Of a DNA stretch of 64,000 nucleotides, positions 18,056 to 31,100 are shown one piece after another. The translations under genes and the position numbers were made by a program. This stretch comes from Trematomus loennbergii (lineage: Eukaryota > Chordata > Actinopteri > Perciformes > Nototheniidae), in the NCBI GenBank assembly GCA_012861695.1, contig JAAOOA010000002.1:26328898-26392897 (forward strand), read 5' to 3'. The notes beneath the pieces are model-generated. The model was not told the DNA's origin. It saw only the letters and a list, made by a program, of their open reading frames with translations, and ran no database searches. Each line of letters begins with the position of its first letter. Positions within the stretch are counted from its first letter, which is position 1.

Positions 18056-18559
18056 AGGAAGACATAATATACAGAAGCAGCCAAACATTTGTAGCCAAAT
18101 GAAGACCAGATGAAGCAGCAATGAGATACTGCTGAAACACATGTTCACACACACACACACACACGCACACAGACACACACAGACAAATACACAATCCCTA
18201 AGCCTGTGCCCATGCTTCATCTAGAACTGATTTCTCTACAGCCCCGGTCTTTCTCCCATGCATACACGAACAAGTCGCACAGCAGGGGCAGCAGCTTTGT
18301 TCCTGCATTACAGGCCTGTAAAGTGCAGAAATCTGTTTGGACCTAGTTAACATGCAATAAAACGTCCACTTTTCCACTCACACCTCGCCTGCTTTCTTCT
18401 CTTTGTGAGTAAACAAACCAAGTTGTTTTTGTTGACTTATACAATCCCTCCCACTCTTCACTAACTTTATACTCTGAGGGATTCTGGTGCATATTTAGCA
18501 CTTTCTGCCAACTGTACTGTCTATTACCACAAGCAAGAAGGTGGCTGTGTTTTGTGCTG

Positions 18560-18700
18560 ATCCATAAATCAGGAGAATACCATTTAAACCCACCTTGACA
18601 CCAAATACAGTCAACATGTCGAAGTATCCTCGGCAAAATACATAACTCCAAATTGCTCTCATAGGCATGTCTATGGTACTGGAGTTTGTGTTAGTCACTG
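18560..18700 (+). mobile_element. Decayed tRNA-SINE relic
   Basis: The body motif AACATGTCGAAGTATCCTCG (18613-18632), followed by CCAAATTGCTCTCATAGGCA (18648-18667), matches the body of the SINEs at 13.4 kb and 1.4 kb, allowing for decay. The tRNA head upstream is barely recognisable. The open frames on the opposite strand here are explained by this repeat. Confidence 0.5.
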
Positions 18701-20104
18701 GGAAAAAAGTGTCAGCCAGCCAAAAAAACAATGTAATGCATAATTTGAGCTTCCCTTATTGCAAGGGAGCCTGTTTACCTTAAACTGCCCATAATACTGT
18801 CTTCATGAGGCAGAAAATGTCCGAATGAATGCACAGGGAAATAAAATGCAGTTGAAAATTCATTCAAAATTCAACAGAGAGAGATAAAGAGATAGAGGGT
18901 GCAAGGGGAAAAAACAAAAAAAGTGTGTATGTGTACATGTTTCTGTGCGTGTAATTGATAGGAGAATTTGGCCCAAAGCAAAGTATGACCTCATTGCCTG
19001 CCTGATTTCTCAGCGTTCACAGTTTTACACAAGCTTCGGATCAGGTTAACATAGAAGGCTAGCAGACAGACGGACACACACACGCACGCATACACAAACA
19101 TATTCAATCTTCACCATTACACCCATCTTTCAACTGCTTAAGAAAGCTATTTTCCGAAGCTCAGACAAACCACAGACTGCTTTGAGAGTGCAATTCTGTG
19201 GCTGTTGATACATAAACACACACACTTCCACAGCAGAGAGATACAAGCACACAGAAACAGCAGAAACACGCGGGACTAAGTGCACCCAGATAACATCTTA
19301 AAACAGCTATTGCTTGTTGTGGTGTGTAGTGTTGGATAAGTGCTGAGAAGCGGTGAATGTTACCTTAAACAAACAGCAGGGAGTGTAACAACATACAGGA
19401 GGGAATTGGCAAGAGAGGTACAAAAGTGGAGGGACAGGGACCACAAAAGTGAAGAACGAAAACAAAAACTGCATTATTATATATGCCAAGTCATTTTGCA
19501 ACATCCTATTTGTTACTCAGAAATAGATGATCTGGTCCTCAAGATGTCCAGAAAGCTTCTTCTGAGTATCATAATAATACAGGACCACATAACACACAAC
19601 GATCCAAATTCAGACAATAGATGCAAAACTCACAAGATTTCACAACAATGATCAGACTTGGACTAAAAAACAACAGCTAATGGTCAAGTTGACCTGAGAT
19701 GATGCAATGTAGAATAAACTATTTTGCATTTAGATTGGTACTGTATTGCATTTGTATGGCAAAACGTTTAATGACCCAGAAATGACATCCAACATTTGAA
19801 AAGAAAGAAAGCCAGTGGGTCCTTGGTCCCCTAAAAGGAACTTCTTGTGTTGAGTCTATCTTTTCTAAGGGCACAGATGCAATCGTAAAAGCAAGAACAG
19901 TGACAACACACATAACACAAGGGTTACAACAACCTGGAATCTTTTCAGAAACAAGGGAATTAAAGAGTCATGAATAAATGAGAGTGAAAACCGAGCGATG
20001 GAGGCACACAGCCAAAGACCTGCGGGGGTTTGAGAGGCCCTGTAATGCTCCCTTTGGCTTCTAAGGTGAGAACAAGAAACCCACATGAACCTGACACAAC
20101 TCTA
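18701..20104. other. No gene seen
   Basis: No exon or named repeat recognised; purine-rich at 19390-19460. Confidence 0.5.
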
Positions 20105-20278
<174 letters not shown>

Positions 20279-21665
20279 AAAGTCTGTACAAGCAGATGGT
20301 GGGATGGCGGTGTGGCTGGCAGTCATGTTTACTTTCTGTTTGTTGTGCTTTTTTTTCCACTTAAGACATTGTTGGATGTAATTGCTCTCCTGGCAGAAAG
20401 CTGGCAGCGTTTGACGTTAGAGTTTGTCTGTGTGTATGCATGATGTATGACAGACTTCACATGTGTGTCCGTGCACCTTGTTGCTAAAACATGCAGCTGC
20501 TTTTGATGAAAAAGTATGTACAAGATGAATGTTAAGACAAAAGAGGCGTCACCAGTAAAGCAGTCTTAGACAAAGATTCAAAGATATAGAGAAACAGAGA
20601 AGAAGATTTCAGAGGGTAATTATGGAACAAATGACCCATCCCATGTAGAGAAGAAGGGAGAGCCAGCTGGACAGATTCCCAGTTTGTACATTTATGGCAG
20701 CAGAGTACTGAGGTGAGACTGAAAGGAGAAAGCCAGTACAATATGGGAGAGCAACACATACGTGCACCATGATGACTACATTGTGAATTTCACCCATCTA
20801 TCAGGGCGGATTTGTAACAAGGGAGCTTTAAAATGTCAAAACTTAGTGAGAAATTACCGTGATCTTAGAGGGAAAACAGGAGACAGGCTAATGAAAAGGG
20901 AGGGTCTAGCTACGTTATACGTTATCTCAACATAGACCTATTCAGTCTGTTGAACTGGAGATATTATAATTTCAACAATAGCCTGCAAGCCTAAAATTCA
21001 CCAGAAATCAATTTTTTGTCCGTCTTATGGATATTTTTGTAATTGGCCTCCACATGTATATATTATTGTATATTTCATTATTATTATTAAACACTTACAA
21101 AAACGGATTAAGATGTGCAGGATAGAGTTATTGAATAAAGTTAATCATACAAAGCAGGGTTTTAGGCAAGTTTCAGCATGAAATTGCAGTTTTTAATGCT
21201 TAGGGATTATTGTATCAGCCTTAATGACCCGTAATCAAACCACTGCTCTATACAAGTTTCCATGTGAAACATCAACTTACAAGAATGAATACAAAGTGAA
21301 TTCAGGTCCTCGGAGAAATGAACACATTTTACAATAAACAAGGAAAGTGTTAAAGACAAAGAAAACATTTAAAGAGAACATTACAGAAACAAGAGGTTCC
21401 AAACAAGATGTAGAGAGGCAGAGAGAGTAGTTTCCTTTTTTGGCCCAGGCACAGCTGGTAGTACAGAACATGTTCTCTCTGTGGGTAAAGAGAAGGTAGG
21501 AGGCCTCCTTCCCTCTCCACTAATCACACTTAATGATTCAAATGGGCCTAAGAAATACCTTTGAAATCAAATCCACTTACAACCACACAAAAGTGCACAC
21601 ATGGACTCAGACACATACACCAACCACAGCTTAAGACGCACAACACAAGGCACACTTTTACCCAA

Positions 21666-21668
<3 letters not shown>
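20279..21668. other. No gene seen
   Basis: AT-rich unique-looking sequence without recognisable exons. Confidence 0.5.

Positions 21669-21752
<84 letters not shown>
21669..21752. repeat. (CA)n microsatellite
   Basis: CA array of about 84 bp with one AA slip. Confidence 0.97.
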
Positions 21753-21754
<2 letters not shown>

Positions 21755-21895
21755 GCCTGTGAGCACAGAGAGTGTTTGTTATAGAGGAAGATGTATCTGA
21801 AGAAGTGTGTTAGCCTGGATGTTTCCAATCCATCAGCAGGCCTCCAACTAGCGATGCCGCAGCTAATTGCTCCTAATGACCTCATAGGCACAGGC

Positions 21896-21909
21896 GCACA
21901 CATGCACGC

Positions 21910-21957
<48 letters not shown>
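21896..21957. repeat. (CA)n microsatellite
   Basis: CA array of about 60 bp with CATGCACG variants at the left. Confidence 0.95.
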
Positions 21958-21958
<1 letters not shown>

Positions 21959-22026
21959 GTGGCACATGTAAAGGAAAAAGAAGTTGAGCCAACTGGTGAC
22001 CATAAAACACTGGCCTGTCAAACTGT

Positions 22027-22089
22027 GGTGTGTGTGTGTGTGTGGTGTGTGGTGTGTGTGTGGTGTGTGTGTGTGTGTGTGTGTGTGTG

Positions 22090-22143
<54 letters not shown>

Positions 22144-22151
22144 TGTGTGTC
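22027..22151. repeat. (GT)n microsatellite, opposite phase to its neighbours
   Basis: GT array of about 125 bp with five or more GG slips. It lies only 70 bp after a CA array, so the two arrays could base-pair as a long imperfect inverted repeat. Confidence 0.96.
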
Positions 22152-23341
22152 TAAGTAAAACCCTACAGCTACATCAGGCTCTATGGAGGCATTTCCTGAA
22201 ACCTCTACACAGCACAAGATATCCTCTTTCACCCCACCCCAAACACACACATCCAGAAACAGAGAAACTGTAGCCCCATGCAAACTTCAAAGTAATTTGC
22301 TGTAGGAAAAATAAAGCTCTACTTTTCCATTTTTCAAAGATTTACTGTGTGTGTAAGTAATGAAAGTGTATTATTGTTCTCTGAGAGGGTTTTATGGGCA
22401 GGCAATAGGCAGTTTTTGTTTCTGAAATTATTTTATAGTGTGTAAGTGTAAAACCTCAGTGTATGGTTACTACGCCGTTAGCGATAAAGGAACTCTCCGG
22501 ATGCTAAAGGACAGGGTTCAAATTAATCAGAAAAGTTATTTAAATGTTTATCACCATCCACACACAAACATAGCAAAACCTTCACAAGCAGGTCAAGATT
22601 GAATGTATGTTCATTTAAACGTGAAAGTGCCTTGAATAAACTTGAAGTGCACTTGGATAGCGCAAAACTCCGCCAACGCCAAATGGCTGATTTCGCAATG
22701 TGAACCAAATTCTAAATCAATAGGTGTATCTGCCGGTTACTTGGATAAGCCCCAAAATGTAATGGGTTCTTCCTTGGCCCATGCTTTACCTATTCACCAA
22801 GTTAAATACAAAACGGGCCACTAGTGTGTCTGTACCACTGCCCACAAACACACAAACAAACGGAACAGAAAACATAACCTCATGCTGAAGGTTATTGAGT
22901 ACACTCATTCATTTGCACACAACACCAGCAAGAGATCTTTGAAGTGTTGCCCATAAACCACAACATTATAAAGATACTAATCAGTTAAACAAAAGACAAA
23001 ATACTCTCATAGAAAAAGTAAGTGTGTTGTTTGTTTATATGCCTGCCCCCCCGCCCACCCAAACACACACTCATGTGCATTCACTCATTGACAACAGTAC
23101 CTCTGCTTCTGGGTGGCTGTTCACACTGTGCACTGGCATCTGCAGCTCTCTTTCTCACCCCCGCTAATCACTTCATTATGGATTTTTATAGTTACCAATA
23201 ATAGGTGGTACACAGAGCTGTGTTTCTTCAAAACAGGCCTCCAGGACGATATAAACACCCTTGTAAAGTAATATAATGGTTGAATGCCATTATTTCATTC
23301 CTCATGCAGAAACATGTTTTATAATTTATGACACACGGATT
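22152..23341. other. No gene seen
   Basis: No exon or named repeat recognised. Confidence 0.5.
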
Positions 23342-23349
23342 CTTTAGAC

Positions 23350-23847
23350 CAGCCGTGTCAAACTCAATTTCATCGCGGGCCACATCAGCATTATGGTTGC
23401 ACTCAAAGAGCCGGTTGTAACTTAAGACTATATAAAAATACATATATAAATATTTAATATATATATAAACGTATGTATTATATTACATTATTGCCTCTGC
23501 ATTGGATTATTATGGGATAGGGTAATAACTTCATAATTAACTACGTCTGAAAGCAGAAGTCTAGGCAAATAATTGGAAGTCTCTTCAGTGTGCATGTCAC
23601 AAAATTATTTATTTATTTTTTAAAAGCCAAATTCTGGAAAATAATTGGGGAAAAAGTGACATTTTGAAGCAAAATTCATATTTGAGATGCATTGTGGACA
23701 TGTAGTTTATGGGCAACGTGCTTCTGTAAATCGGCATGTAACCGTATAATAATAAACAAATTATATTCTTTCAGAGCTCTTGTGGGGCCACAGAAAATGA
23801 AGTCACGGGCCGGATTTGGCCCCCGGGCCTTGAGTTTGACACCCCTG
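23350..23847. mobile_element. hAT (Charlie-type) MITE with exact 8-bp TSD
   Basis: The right end reads GAGTTTGACACCCCTG and the left end CAGCCGTGTCAAACTC, the well-known terminal repeat pair of Charlie-type hAT elements. Inside lie GCGGGCCACA and GGGCCGGATTTGGCCCCCGG, also typical. An identical 8-bp direct repeat CTTTAGAC (23342-23349 and 23848-23855) flanks it. The 498-bp body has no transposase. Confidence 0.88.
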
Positions 23848-23855
23848 CTTTAGAC

Positions 23856-25002
23856 TGATGAACAACAACAACAAAAAGTTGTTTTCATCTTTTAAAAATA
23901 TTTCAAAAGGATTTTCAATAGAAGTTATTTAGTACTGTGACTTTTTGTGAACTTCAGCTTGATGCTTACCAGACTCTTTGGCTCTAACAATATCTTGTGT
24001 TACCAATAGTGATGTCATAAAATTGGAGGATGATATGCTGTTGTGATTTGAGTATTTCTGTCACAGAATGATGATATCCTCCTAATATTCTACATACTAT
24101 ATGATTGTTTATAATCCTAGCAGAAAAATACAACTCATCTGTGAATAACAGGATAAATACCTTGATTAATTGCCAAAGAGTCAGTCATCCGAACATTCTG
24201 AACAGAATCAGTAGTTTCAGGAATATTTCCGCCATTGCTGCTTGCAGCTTCCTTAAAACTGGTCCAATACAGTTCAGTTAAAGGGAAATCACACCCAATT
24301 CCAGCTACGATAGCAATTAAAAACACCAGTGCAATAAACATAGTGCATGTAATAATTTCCAACAAATCATTCAAGTCGGCCGCGGTTGTAAAGTACTGCT
24401 TGGATTTAATTAGAGGAGGTATTTTGCCGGGGGTAACATTATGGACTTGTAAGGAAAAAACCTACCTATCTGATTTAAGATGCAATGGCCAATGAATGCA
24501 AAGGAGATGCACACTGATACACAGAGATGCCTCCCCTTATAGTTAGACTAAAGGTCTAGCTCATCAAGCAACTGGAAATAAAATCAATAACATAATTTGA
24601 GCACTGTCACTGTTTGGATGCTTTACAACGCTATACCCAGGTTAGGCAACACAAATTATTAGAATAAATACACTGTATGTCTGAGAAGAAATTGTAAAAT
24701 GTATTGTCTCTATATATGTTTTAGAAACAAAGTTACTGGTGTGTTAGTGTAAAGAAAAAAGTAGCCTGTAGCAGAAACAGAAAGAAAAGATTATCAGGCA
24801 GCAGTAGCAGCTTGAAAAGAGACAGATTTATGGGACTAAACAGACATGTGTATAAATCAAGACATGGCGTTTAGGATACATTCATACAATTTACAATACG
24901 TTGTTCCATTTAATCAGCTTGTTTTTTGGGTGTGGAGTTCCTTTGGAAGCGGAGCCTATAGCTGGTCTAAGTTATGGGAACCAGTCAAAAGGAACACTCA
25001 TG
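23856..25002. other. No gene supported
   Basis: AT-rich. A minus-strand 79-codon open frame (24374 down to 24135) begins with a hydrophobic stretch but has a weak start context and no recognised family; I do not call it a gene. Confidence 0.45.
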
Positions 25003-25058
25003 CTCATGCTCATGCACATGCACATGCACGCACATGCACACGCACGCACACGCACACG

Positions 25059-25106
<48 letters not shown>

Positions 25107-25113
25107 ACACACA

Positions 25114-25174
<61 letters not shown>
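25003..25174. repeat. Compound CATG/CACG/(CA)n microsatellite
   Basis: Begins as GCTCAT and GCACAT hexamers, passes through CGCACG units and ends as about 110 bp of CA with two CC slips. The graded structure suggests growth of the CA part from a degenerate edge. Confidence 0.95.
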
Positions 25175-25175
<1 letters not shown>

Positions 25176-28100
25176 CTATCTCCTTGTGTTGAGTTGGGAA
25201 AAGCAGGCCGTCTGCCAAATTGCAGTCAGACAAAATGGCTGCAGCCTTGCTAAATACACTGTGGTCTGTGGTGGCGGTAGCACTCAGTTAGACAAACAAA
25301 CACACCAGCCCACAACCACATTCAAAGAGTGTGTGTGTGTGTGCAAACATAACCAAGTCTTCGCATCCCTTATGTGTTCCCGTACCTTAATATTTGCATA
25401 GTATTAATGCATTAGCGTGTGCCAATGTATTTGTGTGTGCAGAAGTGTAAGTGTGTTCACTTGCAACTATCAAAGCCAAAACTACACTCCGCTGCCAGGA
25501 TGGAAAGAAAAGAGAAAGAGGAGAGGGAAAATAATAGCTGTTCACAGCTTAAAAAACAAACTCTTCCAATAAATGTGCCCCCAATCCCCATCTGCCGCCC
25601 CTTTTTCTTGTTCCGAGCTGCTTTTATGGGTGAAATTAGTCGTCCCCAACCCCCTGACAGGGCAATAAAAAACTCTGCCAGGTACATACACTTCTACTAG
25701 GCCTTGGAGAGCAGAGAGCGGAGAAGAAAGAGGAAAAACAGAGATGGAGGAAAAGAGTAGACCATGGGGGAAAAAGAATGGAGGAAAAAGGAAGAATGGG
25801 AATAATATGAGAATAGTGAGAAATAAGCAAATGGTTGGGGTGGGAATAGAAATGTGAGAGTTGAAAATGTAAATGACGCTAAGAAAAGCATGAAGAAAAA
25901 AAAGTAGGTAAAATTGGGAGAAAAAGAAGGAGAGTGATTGATCGAGGAACGTTGAAGAAGGAGGCAATACTTTGTGAGGGGAGAAACAGCAGAGAAAATG
26001 ACTTTTACATCTGTGGCCAAAAGTCCCTCTGGACGTTTTAACACACAGCAACATACGGAAACACACATATGCACACACACTGAGATTCATCCTTGACTGT
26101 CTTCTGAGAGTTTTAAAACTGAAAACTTTACATCCTGAATTGCACATAGATTTGAAATTTGCATAGAAAACTTTTTTTCCACATGGAAGGAAACGGAGGG
26201 ATGTGGAAATACATCAATTCTGAGGGGCTTTTGACAGCAGCCAGGAAAACAAGATGACTACTTGCCACTAGTGACCTCATTGGGGTCAAGGATCACACAC
26301 CCTGAGAAAAAAGCAATAGGAAAAATCTATCTAAGGGGGATGGTTGATGGGAGAAGAATAATCCCTGGCTGTTCACTACTTTGATTTACATGATACAATG
26401 CTTTTACACAACTTTAATCTGTAAATGTTTATTATTCATATTTCCAAATGTTTCCATTGGCCTAGATTGTGGTAATTACAGTTATCATCAAGTTGAAACT
26501 ATATCTGTGTATTGTAGAAATAAGCTAGTTCACAACTTGACATGTACGCATCTTCATCATAATAACTTGTTCCCTCAAGTTAACATCATGTTCTCCTCCG
26601 CCTCCTTTGGGACGTCAGAGACCGCATATTTTTCAAAACAGATATGCTCCTACCTAAAATGGAAAAGTATGTTCATGACGATAGTTGACCGTTAAGGGAA
26701 GAAATACTAAATACTTTTTCCAGATCCAGACACTATCTTCTTAATCCAGCATGAATTATTGGACCCTATTTGCTCATATACTTCACCTCTTTCCACTTGA
26801 GACAGTTATTTTAATTAGTTCTGGAAATTTCAATTTTAAAATTCCTTTTCACCTGTGTTATGTTCCAGTGAAAAGATAAGATGTTTGCAATCAATCGCAG
26901 GAAATGCCGGTAGGAGTCAACAGCGCTATAAACCATGTCCATGAAAAATGCCTCGTAACACATTCCACCAAGCCTCCTCACTATGTTGTGCATGGGAAAA
27001 TGGGAAAATGTCAGAAGGGTGTGATGATAAAAGTTTAACTGTAATACTTTGGTCTATAAAGAACTGTATCCTGTATCAAAAAAGTGATGGGATAAGCACC
27101 AGAGGCAGAATACACAACTTCTCTGAAGCAGTTAGTCATAATAACAAAACACATTTTGATAAAAGTTTAACCATACAATGAGTTAATAAGAATAACGTGC
27201 AAATACAACACAATAGTGTCACACCGCTGCCGTCTAACATCATTATTCTGCAGCTCACAGCCCTGAGAGCTTTATCTCAGTCCCTGTCTGCTTCAGTCAG
27301 ACAGACAGGGACAAGTGTAATTGTGGCTTGCGGCTTGGCTGTGCATTCAAACGGAAAAGCAGCTTGTCCACATCTCTGTCTGTGTGTCAGCAAGGTCCAT
27401 TTGTCTTCTAGGCTGTGTGTGAATGTGTGTGTATAGAAGGGCTCAGTGTACATGAAGATTACGGCTTTTAGCCACTGTCAGTTGTAAATCTGGTAGTGGT
27501 GAGAAAAAGATGGGACACATGGACACACACACACACAGAAGTCAAACCACAAATGGGCCGATGGACCTGGTATGGTGAGAATGCTACGGCGGGCGCCCAC
27601 TGCTGCAGCAAACTTGAATGAGCCATTTGTATAAAGCCCTTTACCAGCATGCACTCACCCTCACACACACCATATGCTGAATGACATATGACTGTAAACC
27701 CACATTGGGTATCAAAACTTAACACCCACATGAGTTGAAACTGTACACACAGGCATTATACCTCAGATAGGCATAATCACCACAAACAAACATCACCGCT
27801 CTGAAAAGCTCTTGTTAACATCAAGTATTTAAAAGCTATTTCATTTTATTTTAGTCAAGTGTAATAAAAAAAAGAAAAAAGAAGTCAGAATTCAACTGAA
27901 ATAACACTCTAAGGTACAAAGTACTGGGATATTTTTAGAGTTTGTGAGTGCAATGCATATGCATTGTTTTTAGGTTATTTTTGTTGAGACTGTATGAATG
28001 AGCGGCAAGAAAACAGGAATTGGCGTAACCTGAGGCCAGGGGCTGAGTCCAATACACAACCCAACTATCAAACAGTTTGTGCGTCTGTGTTGTGACCTGT

Positions 28101-31100
28101 TGCCTGTTAGGAAGTGTTTGTTCAGTGTTTGCATAGTTAATAGAGAAATGATCAAAATGTTCCGCCAAAAAGGCAGTGTTTTGTCTTTTTTGTCCTTCAG
28201 CAGTACAAGAACAAATACTGTCTGGATGAATTACTGTTTTATTTTTCAAACTTGTTGGAAAAGTCTGGTATGGGGCTAAAGAACCTGCTTAATGTTGCAT
28301 TAGTGCTGCATTCATGTGGTGTGGGGAACAAAAAATGACTTTCAACTGATAAAACTCAAGTAAATGCCCCCACTAATAGACTACACTATCAAAGTGATGT
28401 TTTTGAGCAATAAAGTATCAAACATCTTCTTTGTAGTGCAAGATTTGTTTCCACATTGCGATTGTACACACCAAAGTCCACAAACTTCAAAACTGAAAGG
28501 GGAACGTCAGAGAAGCACTGGAATGTGGTATTGGCCTTTGATGAGGTATACACTCTCCAGAGCCAATGTAGTTTTGATAAAGATAATACAAAAGTTATAC
28601 CAAAGTTGCTAATGCTTTAAAGAGCCAGTAAAAAGATTGTGTCTTACTTTGACACTTGCATTAAATCCACTCCCTACAGTCCTTGTCTACATTTGAACAG
28701 CTTAATAATACAGTGTATCGTGTACACACACCCGCATAAATATTAAATGAATTTGACATTTACAATAGTAAGTACAAAGGTTATCTTGTAAACATAAACA
28801 ATCACCTTCATGGAAACTTGATTGTAACACCCACTTTAAATATTTGGACGGTTCTCTCGTGCGGTTTTATGTTTCTACTGTACAGTATTTTTCTTTGGAG
28901 CTCACACACACACACGCACACAGTGTGAGTGTCAGTGATTAAGTCACAGGACACCATGAAGGCTGTCTCTCAGGAGCGAGGCTCCTGCGAGGCTGGCATG
29001 ACCTGAGAGGGGTCAAATGTGAAAAACAACATGGTTAATTTCTTATGCATTACACTTTTGTATAAGTCATATTGTTGTGCGATCAGATCTCCTTCTGCAC
29101 AAAACATTATGTTATTCTACTTTAGATAAAAACAAATACTCCTACATCATGATGGTTGAGATGTTTCTTTGTAAAGTACTTTTTTAGTTTGTCACAAGTA
29201 TATTGCAGAGAACATTAACTAAACTGGGAGACGCTGGACTTGGACTCCACAGCACTTGTTGTCCATGGCTGGAGCAGACCCTGGCAGTGGGCCCTTCAAA
29301 AGGGCGTAGCATTCAAACAAACAAACATTTATTAAACCAGCTGTTTCAGGCCTATTGAGCGATGGCCTTCTACTTCGAGACCATGAGTCTTCCGTACTAA
29401 GTTGCATTAGCTGCTTGGACAGCACACTTCTTTTTTGTCTTGGTTGTAAGGTGGAACACATCACAATAGCACTAAACCACTAAGGCCCAAGTAGATCAAG
29501 TAAATCCTCAAATATAATTTTGCAATAGCGGCTGATAAGGAAGACTTGAGCTGAAAGGGCAGATTTAAGAGCTTTTTCTTTAACACTATGCTTCAGAGGA
29601 TTTGTCCAATGGGGTATAACATTAATTGTGTTTAATCAGTTTATCTAACAAGTTCGAATTTTGAAGACCGTTTTGCCTAGAATTACACAGCATACCACAA
29701 TATCAACCATTGTCAAAGCAAGATATAATTCAAAACATTGGCTACAGTTAGGCCACAGACTTAAGATTGATTGAAGAATGAACAGTGTGTATATTACTAT
29801 AGAGATAACCTTGTATGTATGAGTGTTTGTGTTCTTGAGTGTTGGTCTGTAATCTCACGGCACGGTCAGTGTTTACTTTTCCTCTGGAGACATGAGTTCT
29901 ATTTCAGGGAGTGGAGCAACAAGACGGGGAAGAGACAGGTGCCAAGGAAGTCAGCGCAGAGTCTATGAATAACAAACTGAAGGAGAAACGGATGATGGCG
30001 TGTTGGCGGTGAAAAGCAGCTCCCTAACAGAGAACACAACTACAAAAACAATGATTCACTTTTAACTTGTTAATGTTATCATTACTCTTTCAATTAAATC
30101 CCATTATTAAGATTTGATCAATATTGTCCTAACTTTATTTAACTCTCTCTGATTCCACAGTACCGTCTATTTACATCCAGTAGTAGTCGCTCCCTTTTTT
30201 CTCTCTAGATATCTCTCACTGTGTTGAAAAAACATCGCGCCCACCTCTCGTCTGTATGTACAGTAAATCATTTTCTCTTTCTCAGCTGCATGTTGGATTG
30301 CAGCCCATTTCAATGCAGCAATTGCTGGAACATTTCCACTTAATGTCAGAAACAAATCCACACACATTTACACATTCTTATTAATGTCTCATTCCATTTT
30401 GCCATAATTAAAAAACATCAATGTTCAATCTGACACATGCACAAACGTACACACACCTAATGCATATTCTGTATGCATGTGCAAGCTCTACATTCTCCTC
30501 CGATAGTGTCACCGTGGTACTGCACAGTCCATGGATGAATTACGTTCCAAGGAGAAGCAGGCAAACACACTCAGTCATGCTAGAGAGGTTCCCAGAAGTT
30601 GTCTGTCAAGTGGTAATACCAGTCAATTATAGCCTACAAGCTTTTATAAAAAGGATCAGTATCTTGGCTCGATGCGAAAACATGGATCATGGAAACAACA
30701 CTGTAATGGCCACTCACACTTCCCAGAAAGTCCCTACTATAAAAATGATCACATCATTTCCAGGCACTGGTCAAACTGTATGACACTTGTGTACCTCTGC
30801 CTCTCTGCTACTCTAAACACAGGATTAAAGGATTGGGGATCTGGAAATGTTACTTCCATTCATTTATTTGCCAAACAAATGCATGTTTGTTGAGGTATTT
30901 CACTAATCCCTCTCAGGAAACACTGAAGGCTCCAACAATAATTCCATGCAGAAACAAATCCACACTGCATTGGTGCATACAAAAGGCATGTATTCACATA
31001 TGAAACACGCTTCAGACATATAGTGAATGCATGCACACCCACCCACATGCAAACGCAGCGAGCAGGGAGATAAATCAGTCTGTGAACAGGGTTACAGAAG

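Noticed and set aside
25542..26147. 201-codon minus-strand open frame
   Set aside because: Its Phe/Ser/Leu-rich product reflects the purine tract on the opposite strand; no domain or splice context supports it.
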